A stretch of 5,379 nucleotides of DNA. Origin: Leptolyngbyaceae cyanobacterium SM1_3_5. GTDB taxonomy: Bacteria; Cyanobacteriota; Cyanobacteriia; Elainellales; Elainellaceae. Below, piece by piece: positions 1-5,379 of the stretch; within the stretch, counting starts at the first letter, position 1, and each line of letters starts with the position of its first letter. The translations under genes and the position numbers were made by a program. Location: positions 1-5,379 of the forward strand of contig JAAUTJ010000389.1 in assembly GCA_012031475.1 (NCBI GenBank). The letters run 5' to 3'. Under the pieces are notes generated by a model. The model saw nothing but the letters and a program-made list of their open reading frames with translations, made no database searches and had not been told where the DNA came from.

Positions 1-2
1 CG

Positions 3-122
3 CTCGACTGGGACAAAAACAGCTTGGTCAACGCGAATGGACATTCGCAAGCGGCGATCGCTTTCGTCCTGGATGTAGCCCCTATTCAGGAGGACGATCG
101 CACAGCGGCAGGTGTAGCGTGA
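3..122 (+). CDS. C-terminal end of an unrecognised protein (5' end outside window)
   Basis: An open frame enters from the left edge and runs 39 codons to a TGA at 120-122. It starts LDWDKNSLVNANGHSQAAIA and ends with EDDRTAAGVA. The mix of residues (WD pair, GHSQAAIAF stretch, acidic tail) and ordinary cyanobacterial codon use look like a real protein end rather than a random frame, but I do not recognise the family. The last 41 bases overlap, tail to tail, the 3' end of the histidine kinase on the other strand. Since that kinase carries several indels, the exact end of either gene could be displaced by another undetected one. No start, signal peptide or domain can be judged from so short a piece. 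Confidence 0.42.
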   Translation, partial: LDWDKNSLVNANGHSQAAIAFVLDVAPIQEDDRTAAGVA

Positions 123-1646
123 AACAACTGCCTTCGCCCAGTGCGGATTTGCAGGTGATGTCGCCACCGTGCAGCCGTGCCAAATTGCGAGACAGGGCGA
201 GTCCTAAGCCTGTCCCCGACGATCGCTCACGGCTACCCACTTGCTGAAACGGCTGAAACAGCAAATCCTGATCGCTGGCGCTGATGCCAATTCCGGTGTC
301 GATGACGGCAAAATCGATCGACAGTGCGATCGCGTCACACACAGAGTCACTGAGCCGACTGCGTGTAGTGGATGGCATTGGCGAGGAGATTGAGCAAAAT
401 CTGTTTCAAGCGGCGTTTGTCAGCAACGCAGATGCTTAAATTCGGCTCGATCGCGCAATCAAGCTGAAGGCTGCGCGTATTGGCTTGTTCGCGCACCAAG
501 GTCAAAAACAGCCTGACACATTTCTTCGATCGCAACGGTTTCTAAAGCTAACTCCTCTTGACCCGCTTCAATCTTAGATAGGTCAAGCAGATCGCCAATT
601 AGTTCTAGCAGATATTGACCAGAAGATTGAATGATTTCAACATACTGCTGCTGCTTGAGATTGAGTGTTCCAAACGTTTGCTGCTGCAAAATTTTTGAAA
701 AGCTAATCACGCTCGCAAGTGGCGTTCGTAGCTCATGGCTGATGTAAGAAAGAAATTCAGTTTTTGCCTGATTTGCTGCTTCTGAAATCTGCTGTTCTGC
801 TTCGAGTTCTTGTGTGCGCTGCTGCACCAGTTTTTCGAGTCGAACTTCACTTTGTCGCAGTGCATCCGTGCGAGCAATTTCGGCGCTCAATCGTCGGCCA
901 AAAAAAGAAGCCAGCAGCGCCAATATGATAATCAAAAGGGCAGCAACGGCAATCGCGATCGCCAAAAAAGCGTTATCGATCTCGCTGAATCGTGGCGGGC
1001 GAAGGGTGGCCGTGCGAAAAACAGTGGCATACATTGCCAGATAGTGCATTCCGCAGATTGCTAGCCCCAGGCAAAGTGTTCCTCCCAATCTGCGCTGGTT
1101 CTGGGCAGCAGGTGACAATATTGTTCTCTCTGCGCTCTGCTCCCAAAACGCAATCAAAAATCCCAGCGTTGACATCTCAACGGCGATCGTTCCTGAAGCG
1201 ATCGCCAGCGTTGGTTTATACGAAATAAGTGCCTGAAAGCGCAACGACTGCATGGCACAATAGTGTAGTCCAATAATCGTAATGCCTAAACAAAATCCAG
1301 CCGCAGCAGAGGCAAGGCGATCGCTTTTTTGAATTTGCGTGAGAGCAAGAAAACCCAGAATTGATCCGACGATCGAAATCGCCATTAAAGCAAAAACGAT
1401 CGTGAAATCATAGCTGACTTGAATCGGCAGTTGATGCGCCAAAATTGCCGTAAAGTGCATCGCCCAAATGCTCAGACCCAAGGTTAAACCGCTGCCAATT
1501 ATCCACAACCGCCGATTGCGATTTGCCGCTTCGATTTGCTCTGCAATATCAATTGCCGTGTAGGAACCCACAAGCGCCACTGCGATCGACAATGCGGCTA
1601 GCCGAAAATCTGCTGTCGCAACTAAAACCTCGCCGGAAATTGCCAT
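82..1646 (-). pseudogene. MHYT-domain membrane sensor histidine kinase, three frameshifts as sequenced
   Basis: Repaired length is about 521 residues from ATG 1646; an in-frame TTG at 1655 is the alternative start. Residues below are counted from that TTG. An N-terminal integral-membrane MHYT sensor of about seven helices (17-253) carries three motifs: MHFT 66-69, LHYCAM 130-135 and MHYLAM 203-208. A likely coiled coil (about 262-297) leads to a HisKA domain with H-box SHELRTP, phospho-acceptor His307. The ATPase domain follows in other frames: N-box RRLKQILLNLLANAIHYT (plus-strand about 365-420), DTGIGI, FQPFQQ and GTGLGLALS, stop at 82. The frame breaks near 504-508 (one extra base), 355-356 (one missing) and 336-343 (one missing or two extra). 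MHYT domains are proposed to sense O2, CO or NO through bound copper; the signal here is unknown. No receiver domain or partner regulator is visible, so it would signal to a regulator elsewhere. As sequenced, the first frame (398 codons from the TTG) lacks the ATPase domain. Confidence 0.86.
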
Positions 1647-1963
1647 AATTACCAAGATGTTAACAATTGAGCGATCGCCAATTTAGTAAAGCGTCAGTTT
1701 TTGTAGAGATGCAATTCAAATTAACCAGGAACGCCTCAATTTTATTCTTGCATTCGTTTAAGGGCGGCTGGATTAAAAACTCTCGGCAGGGAGTTGCAGG
1801 AGCATTGCTATGATTTTGAGAATGCCCTGCGATCGCAGCAGAATGTTTCATCTGGCGAAGCTTTGTGGAATTTGACCGAGGCAAACTTGAGGAAATATTC
1901 AAACCTTGGCAAACTTGCCGCGAAGCGAGAGAATAAAGATCTGTTGCCTATGATGAGCCTGCT
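1647..1963. promoter_or_regulatory. divergent intergenic control region, kinase / thf1
   Basis: No credible gene lies here; the open frames are short and have unconvincing composition. The region must hold the promoters of the kinase (leftward) and thf1 (rightward). For thf1, TTGACC at 1872-1877 followed by an AT-rich ATATTC at 1895-1900 (17-bp gap) is a weak sigma70-like candidate; TTGGCA at 1906-1911 with GAGAAT at 1929-1934 is another. GGCAAACTTG occurs twice, at 1880-1889 and 1908-1917, straddling these elements and fitting a regulator site. HIP1 octamers lie at 1671-1678 and 1829-1836. There is no Shine-Dalgarno of note before either start. Assignment of individual promoter boxes is a guess. 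Confidence 0.4.
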
Positions 1964-2660
1964 GTGAACCACGTCCGCACTGTTTCCGACACCAAGCGAG
2001 CCTTCTACGCGGCTCACACTCGCCCAATCAATTCGATCTACCGTCGCGTGGTCGAAGAGTTGATGGTCGAAATGCATCTGCTTTCGGTCAATGTTGACTT
2101 TCGCTACGATGCGCTTTATGCCTTGGGCGTTGTCACCACGTTCGATCGCTTCATGCAGGGCTACCAACCCGATCGCGACAAAGAGTCGATCTTTAATGCG
2201 CTCTGTCAATCCGTGCAGGGCGACCCGCAGAGCTATCGACAAGATGCCGAACGGCTGCAAAGTGCCGCTGCTCACGCCACGCTGCCGGATTTGATGGCGC
2301 AACTGCCGCAGCCGAGTGATGGCGGTAGTTTGGTGGGCGAGTTGCGATCGATCGCGCGCAAGACACATTCAAATATAGCCGCCTGTTCGCGGTTGGCGTC
2401 TATGCCCTGCTAGAGCAGATGGACGCTGATCTGGTGAAGGATGAAAAGCGCCGGAATGACACGCTGGACGAGCTTTCCCAACTGCTCCATATGCCCGCTG
2501 ACAAGGTGCAAAAAGACCTGGAACTCTACCGCAGCAATCTTGAGAAGATTACGCAGGCGCAGATTGTCATGCAGGACATTCTCAAGGCCGATCGCAAAAG
2601 AAAGAGGAACGCGCCAAGGCCAAAGATGCCGTCGCCACGCCACCTTCTGATCCGACCTGA
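1964..2660 (+). pseudogene. thf1: Thf1 / Psb29, thylakoid formation and PSII biogenesis protein, two frameshifts as sequenced
   Basis: Thf1 (Psb29) is a soluble, mostly helical protein of cyanobacteria and chloroplasts, needed for photosystem II biogenesis and for stable FtsH protease complexes in high light. The N-terminus NHVRTVSDTKRAFY, then TRPINSIYRRVVEELMVEMH and FDRFMQGYQPDRDKESIFNA, is diagnostic. The start is GTG 1964: an in-frame TAA at 1934 leaves no other start codon, and it matches the family N-terminus. The frame breaks after Ala131 around 2354-2361 (GCGCGCAAG); the protein continues in the next frame as QDTFKYSRLFAVGVYALLEQ. It breaks again at the A-run 2596-2599, where one added A gives ADRKKKEERAKAKDA and a TGA at 2658-2660. 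The charged C-terminal half (coiled coil likely) is normal. Repaired length, about 231-232 residues, fits the family. Unrepaired, translation gives a 149-residue product missing the C-terminal part. Confidence 0.93.
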
Positions 2661-2683
2661 AGCAACTTCAGTGCTGCTTCGTG

Positions 2684-2720
2684 AAGCCATCCGATCGATT
2701 CGCTCGATCGGATGGCTTTT
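2684..2720. terminator. hairpin terminator shared by convergent thf1 and glycosyltransferase
   Basis: A perfect 15-bp inverted repeat, AAGCCATCCGATCGA at 2684-2698 and its complement at 2704-2718, encloses a 5-base loop (TTCGC). It is followed on the + strand by a short T-run (2717-2720). It lies 23 bases past the thf1 stop and 10 bases past the stop of the leftward glycosyltransferase. This is the form of an intrinsic terminator for thf1; because the stem is symmetric it may also end the opposing transcript, although the T tract on the - strand is poor. A smaller inverted repeat, GAAGCA/TGCTTC at 2659-2680, sits just upstream. Confidence 0.82.
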
Positions 2721-2730
2721 GAGTCTGTCG

Positions 2731-3915
2731 CTAATCGGCTTCGCGCTCGGTTCTGACCCACTGGGTTTGCGGGCGCACCAAAAGCGCCAAGTACAGCGGA
2801 ATTTTCCACAGCACGTAGAAGGGCACGGCTAAAAGCGTCCGTCCCGAAATGGTCGATCGACCGTGCTTTGCCCAAGCGCTGACGATCGCCACCAAAATCA
2901 TTACTCCGCCGATCCCCAGCGCGATCGCAGGCTTGTTTGACGCGCCCAGCGCAGCCGCAACGGTGGACAGTCCGAATCCTGCCGCCCACAGCATCACCAG
3001 CAGAGACAGCGGCGGGACGCTGAGATCCAGCGCGATCGCCAGCAGGTCAAATCGCTTCTGGCGAACTGCCTCAGCCAGCAAGCGAGGAACCTGCTTCACC
3101 AAGGTTTGAATGTGACCGTGTTCCCAGCGGGTGCGCTGCGTTTTGGCGGCTTGATTTGCTTGCGGTAAGCGGCCTGTAACTCGTGCGGAAGGGCAGAATT
3201 GCGGAGCGGAGTGGGCGATCGCCAAATCCAGCCCAAGCTGCATATCCTCGACAATGTTGCCGCTTGCCAAGGCTGCGCCGCGAATCGTGTGCCAGGGAAA
3301 CGCCATCCCGGTTCCGGTCAGCGCACAAGGCAAGCCAAACTGCGCTAAACCCGCCGGACGTACCAAATTTTTGACCAGAAACGCCAGCGCAGAAACGGCA
3401 TCTTTGGAACTCGATCGCGCAGGCTGCTCCATCAGATAGAGCGCTTGCACCGGACGCCCTGTTGCCGCCGCCTGTCTTGCAATGCGATCGATCGCGCCGT
3501 CATGCACGTAGCAGTCTGCGTCCACCGTGACGACGACATCGGGCGGATGGGACTCGATCGCGCTCAAGCCAAAATCGAGCGCATAGCCTTTGCCGCGCTG
3601 CGTGTCCGAATATCGTTCGATTACGGTTGCGCCGCAGTCACGAGCGATCGCCGCCGTTTCGTCCGTGCAGTTGTCCGCCACGACCAGAAGCTGATCAACC
3701 TCAGTCAACTGCGGGCGCAAGGCTTCGATCGTGCGGCGAATTTCGATCGATTCGTTGTGGGCGGGAATCAGAACGGCAATTTGAGGACGAGAGCCGGATG
3801 CCGCTGAATTGCGGAGCGGCCACAGGGCAGCCATGCATTCGACAAACAGGACGGCGATCGGAATCAGCAGAACGATCGCGAGCGCGAACAACAGAAAATT
3901 GACGATCGACAGCAT
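2731..3915 (-). CDS. membrane-anchored family 2 glycosyltransferase
   Basis: This intact 394-residue GT-A fold glycosyltransferase (GT2) transfers a sugar from a nucleotide-sugar on the cytoplasmic face of a membrane; donor and acceptor are unknown. An N-terminal membrane helix covers about 2-28. The catalytic domain starts at QIAVLIPAHNES (45-56). It shows DNCTDE (81-86), the metal-binding VDAD (131-134), GTGMAFP (201-207), the probable catalytic acid in NIVEDMQLG (220-228), and QRTRW at 260-264, the QxxRW motif typical of processive synthases. Two or three membrane helices lie at about 292-320, 329-348 and 360-382. This layout resembles polysaccharide or glycolipid synthases, so an envelope or exopolysaccharide role is an inference. 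ATG 3915 is the only usable start: upstream codons to the TGA at 3961-3963 include no ATG, GTG or TTG. No clear Shine-Dalgarno is seen. The gene stands alone, convergent with thf1 and divergent from ycf3. Confidence 0.9.
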   Translation of the reverse strand: MLSIVNFLLFALAIVLLIPIAVLFVECMAALWPLRNSAASGSRPQIAVLIPAHNESIEIRRTIEALRPQLTEVDQLLVVADNCTDETAAIARDCGATVIERYSDTQRGKGYALDFGLSAIESHPPDVVVTVDADCYVHDGAIDRIARQAAATGRPVQALYLMEQPARSSSKDAVSALAFLVKNLVRPAGLAQFGLPCALTGTGMAFPWHTIRGAALASGNIVEDMQLGLDLAIAHSAPQFCPSARVTGRLPQANQAAKTQRTRWEHGHIQTLVKQVPRLLAEAVRQKRFDLLAIALDLSVPPLSLLVMLWAAGFGLSTVAAALGASNKPAIALGIGGVMILVAIVSAWAKHGRSTISGRTLLAVPFYVLWKIPLYLALLVRPQTQWVRTEREAD

Positions 3916-4249
3916 GAGCAGCAGAAAATTGAGGACAGGGGACGCAATGGCTTTACTGTATCAGTGGATCTTCGGGGATCTCTGAGGGCGCGATCGCAAC
4001 TTAACGCAAACTTCAGCAAACTTGATCAAATAGAAGCCGCATTTGAAAATTCGTTAAAGCACGAAATTGTTGACGATTCGCAGCCATCTTCTCCCGAATT
4101 TCACCGAACCAGCGGCGATCGTCAATGCGGAAACCACCGAATCGGCGCGATCGTGACTTTTAATAACGCTGTGGCTGAAAGTGGTTTATCTGCGGCAAAA
4201 TCAGCGCTAAATTAGAAACGACTACCGTATTCCTTCGTCGATCGCAACT
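3916..4249. promoter_or_regulatory. divergent intergenic control region, glycosyltransferase / ycf3
   Basis: This 334-base stretch between two divergent starts holds no convincing gene; an 83-codon frame beginning at a GTG (3964) has no recognisable features. It should hold both promoters. TTGACG at 4070-4075 resembles a -35 box for ycf3 but lacks a good -10 box at the usual distance, so I assign none. A HIP1 octamer is at 3990-3997, followed directly by three 10-bp direct repeats (3996-4025), listed separately. No Shine-Dalgarno precedes ATG 4250. Confidence 0.45.
3996..4025. repeat. three helically phased 10-bp direct repeats, candidate operator
   Basis: Three adjacent 10-bp units read GCAACTTAAC (3996-4005), GCAAACTTCA (4006-4015) and GCAAACTTGA (4016-4025). 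The second and third differ at one position; the first is more degenerate. A period of 10 bp puts each unit on the same face of the helix, as in direct-repeat sites of OmpR/PhoB-type regulators. The units match neither the cyanobacterial HLR1 (RpaB) core TTACA nor the Pho box CTTAACCT well, though CTTAAC is present in the first unit. The array sits about 80 bases upstream of the glycosyltransferase start and 225 upstream of ycf3, so the former is the nearer target. Confidence 0.4.
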
Positions 4250-4771
4250 ATGCCCAGATCCCAGCGCAACGACAACTTCATCGACAAAACCTTTACGGTG
4301 ATGGCAGACATGATCCTCAAGATGATGCCCACCGATAAACAAGCGAAAGAAGCGTTTGCCTACTACCGCGACGGGATGTCCGCGCAGGCAGACGGTGAAT
4401 ATGCTGAGGCGCTTGCCAACTACGAACAAGCATTGCAGCTTGAAGAAGACCCGTTCGATCGCAGCTACATTCTCTACAATATCGGCCTGATTCACGCCAG
4501 CAACGGCGAACATCAACGCGCCCTGGAATATTATTTTGAATCGCTGGAAGACAATCCCCGGATGCCGCAAGCGCTCAACAACGTCGCCGTCATCTATCAC
4601 CATTTGGGTGAACAGGCCAAAGAAGAAGGCGACTACGAAAAGTCCGAAGAACTCCTCAACCAAGCTGCCGAATATTGGGAACGTGCCATCCGCCAAGCCC
4701 CAAACAACTACATCGAAGCGCAAAACTGGTTGAAGACCAGCGGGCGATCGAAGCTGGACGTTTATTTTTAA
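4250..4771 (+). CDS. ycf3: Ycf3, photosystem I assembly TPR protein
   Basis: Ycf3 is a thylakoid-membrane-associated chaperone needed to assemble the photosystem I core after translation; in chloroplasts it acts with Y3IP1 and Ycf4. The product is 173 residues, the usual length. It opens with the near-invariant MPRSQRNDNFIDKTFTV. Three tetratricopeptide repeats follow, at about 35-68 (AFAYYRDGMSAQADGEYAEA), 72-105 (SYILYNIGLIHASNGEHQRA) and 106-153 (longer, with an EQAKEEGDYEKSEELL insert typical of the family, then AAEYWERAIRQAP). The end, NNYIEAQNWLKTSGRS, is also canonical. The frame is intact, with ATG 4250 fixed by family alignment and no recognisable Shine-Dalgarno. It is transcribed alone: a divergent gene lies upstream and a convergent one downstream, with only 32 bases to that gene's stop. 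Confidence 0.97.
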   Translation: MPRSQRNDNFIDKTFTVMADMILKMMPTDKQAKEAFAYYRDGMSAQADGEYAEALANYEQALQLEEDPFDRSYILYNIGLIHASNGEHQRALEYYFESLEDNPRMPQALNNVAVIYHHLGEQAKEEGDYEKSEELLNQAAEYWERAIRQAPNNYIEAQNWLKTSGRSKLDVYF

Positions 4772-4773
4772 TT

Positions 4774-4801
4774 GGGTGTCGGGTGTCGGGTGTCGGGTAT
4801 C
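4774..4801. repeat. tandem heptanucleotide repeat (GGGTGTC)x3 + GGGTATC
   Basis: Directly after the ycf3 stop come three perfect copies of GGGTGTC (4774-4794) and a fourth with one change, GGGTATC (4795-4801). On the other strand the unit reads GACACCC. Tandem heptanucleotide repeats (STRR sequences) are a known feature of filamentous cyanobacterial genomes, usually between genes. Whether this unit belongs to a genome-wide family in this organism cannot be told from one copy. Confidence 0.85.
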
Positions 4802-4818
4802 GGCTATGAACAGCCGAT
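4799..4818. terminator. small hairpin at the ycf3 / oxidoreductase junction
   Basis: ATCGGCT at 4799-4805 pairs with AGCCGAT at 4812-4818 across a 6-base loop, overlapping the oxidoreductase stop codon (4804-4806). No T-run follows on either strand, so it is at best a weak or factor-dependent end signal for the two converging transcripts. No better terminator is visible in the short gap. Confidence 0.3.
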
Positions 4819-5379
4819 CGCTTTGAGCAGAGCTTGATGCTGTGAAACGGTGGCGATCGAGTTGGCGGCGATGATGCCGCTGGCGGCGACGGCTGGCAGT
4901 CCGATTCCGGGAAAGGTCGAGTCGCCGCAGCACAAGAGGCCGGAGATCGGTGTGGTTCCGGTTGGGAAGAAGCCTTTGGCGGCGGAAATGGCCGGACCGT
5001 AAGTGCCGCGATCGCGCCTCAGATAGCGTTCGTGCGTTAGCGGCGTTCCGACGAGTTCGACTTCGCAGCGCGATCGGATGTCGGGAATGATTCGTTCGAG
5101 TGCTTTCCACATCACCTCCGCCCGCTCTGCTTTTTGGGAGAGGTAAGCTGCGCTGCGTCGATCGAGGTTTTGCCAAAGCTCATACGGCTCGTTTCCCGGC
5201 GTGTAGACGTGAATTGCGTGTTTTCCAGGAGGCGCAACGGACGGATCGATCAGCGAGGGAATCGAGACGAGAATCACGTTTTGCGGCGCGGTGATTCCCG
5301 CTTCCCAATCGTTGACGAGGATGTGATGGCAGGCGAGATCGGGTGGAAGTCCTGCGCCGTCGATGCCCAAGTGGAGGTG
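4804..5379 (-). CDS. carotenoid-isomerase-like FAD-dependent oxidoreductase, C-terminal part (5' end outside window)
   Basis: The frame is open through the right edge, so only the last 191 residues are present; full-length relatives are roughly 500. It belongs to the phytoene desaturase / CrtISO flavoprotein superfamily, which has an N-terminal FAD-binding Rossmann domain (not in the window) and a C-terminal FAD-contacting segment. That segment is seen here as LLCCGDSTFPGIGLPAVAAS, about 40 residues before the end. Upstream are HHILVNDWEAG, VAPPGKHAIHVYTPGNEPYE and VGTPLTHERYLRRDRGTYGP. These blocks match, from memory, a cyanobacterial/plant subgroup (Arabidopsis At1g57770-like) distinct from CrtH/CrtISO proper. 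Its substrate is not established, so carotenoid isomerisation is inference. The internal TTG at 5370 is not the true start: homology continues upstream as HLHLG. The stop TAG lies in a small hairpin. Confidence 0.88.
   Translation of the reverse strand, partial: HLHLGIDGAGLPPDLACHHILVNDWEAGITAPQNVILVSIPSLIDPSVAPPGKHAIHVYTPGNEPYELWQNLDRRSAAYLSQKAERAEVMWKALERIIPDIRSRCEVELVGTPLTHERYLRRDRGTYGPAISAAKGFFPTGTTPISGLLCCGDSTFPGIGLPAVAASGIIAANSIATVSQHQALLKAIGCS

Larger units (their letters stand above)
54..5015. repeat. dispersed HIP1 octamers (GCGATCGC)
   Basis: At least 13 exact copies of the palindrome GCGATCGC start at 54, 326, 955, 1198, 1317, 1671, 1829, 2921, 3032, 3215, 3644, 3990 and 5008. They fall in coding and intergenic DNA alike, as HIP1 (highly iterated palindrome) does in many cyanobacteria. 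The core CGATCG is more frequent still. This is the strongest composition-based evidence for the host group; it does not mark any single gene or boundary. Confidence 0.93.

Noticed and set aside
33..48. Palindrome GCGAATG-GA-CATTCGC as a terminator of the kinase
   Set aside because: No T-run follows on either strand and it lies inside an apparent coding frame; the minimal loop is tight.
1808..2368. 186-codon - strand frame over thf1
   Set aside because: Antisense shadow of a well-identified gene, with no recognisable domain.
2593..2606. Programmed -1 ribosomal frameshift in thf1
   Set aside because: The site AAAAGAAAG is not a canonical X-XXY-YYZ heptamer in frame, Thf1 is not known to use recoding, and an additional unrelated break lies upstream; a missing A is simpler.
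3445..3807. 120-codon + strand frame within the glycosyltransferase
   Set aside because: Complement-strand shadow of the conserved catalytic domain.
3964..4215. 83-codon + strand frame between the glycosyltransferase and ycf3
   Set aside because: GTG start without a ribosome site, no motif or compositional sign of a protein, and it covers the repeat array of a control region.
4774..4801. CRISPR-like array
   Set aside because: The repeats are 7 bp and directly adjacent with no spacers; a simple tandem repeat.
4160..5176. 338-codon open frame on the - strand across ycf3
   Set aside because: It runs antisense to the certain ycf3 gene, is Arg/Ser-rich and low-complexity in its first part, and reads through the heptad repeat as RHPTPDTQ; a high-GC shadow frame.

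Overview
The window looks like a chromosomal piece of a cyanobacterium. At least 13 copies of the cyanobacterial HIP1 octamer GCGATCGC lie in 5.4 kb. There is a clear Ycf3 (photosystem I assembly) gene, a Thf1/Psb29 gene, and an oxidoreductase of a type shared by cyanobacteria and plants. I cannot fix the genus from sequence reading alone.

Layout, left to right: (1) positions 3-122, + strand: the last 39 codons of an unrecognised protein entering from the left edge. (2) Positions 82-1646, - strand: a membrane histidine kinase with a three-motif MHYT sensor; the frame is broken at three places as sequenced. (3) Positions 1647-1963: divergent control region. (4) Positions 1964-2660, + strand: thf1, whose frame is broken twice. 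(5) Positions 2684-2720: a strong hairpin terminator between convergent genes. (6) Positions 2731-3915, - strand: an intact membrane family 2 glycosyltransferase. (7) Positions 3916-4249: divergent control region carrying phased 10-bp direct repeats. (8) Positions 4250-4771, + strand: intact ycf3, 173 codons. (9) Positions 4774-4801: a tandem heptanucleotide repeat. (10) Positions 4804-5379, - strand: the C-terminal part of a carotenoid-isomerase-like FAD oxidoreductase, cut by the right edge.

Functionally, thf1 (photosystem II biogenesis and turnover), ycf3 (photosystem I assembly) and perhaps the oxidoreductase are photosynthesis-related housekeeping genes. The kinase and the glycosyltransferase have no visible functional tie to them. 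Every gene is separated from its neighbours by a strand switch, so there is no multi-gene operon here.

The main oddity is five small indels, all in or next to homopolymers or short tandem repeats, confined to the kinase and thf1, while the glycosyltransferase and ycf3 are clean. Sequencing or assembly error is the simplest explanation; real decay cannot be excluded. A second point is the octamer GCAAACTT, which I find four times, only in the two divergent intergenic regions upstream of thf1 and of ycf3/glycosyltransferase. I see no defence system, mobile element, CRISPR array or clearly novel multi-gene system.
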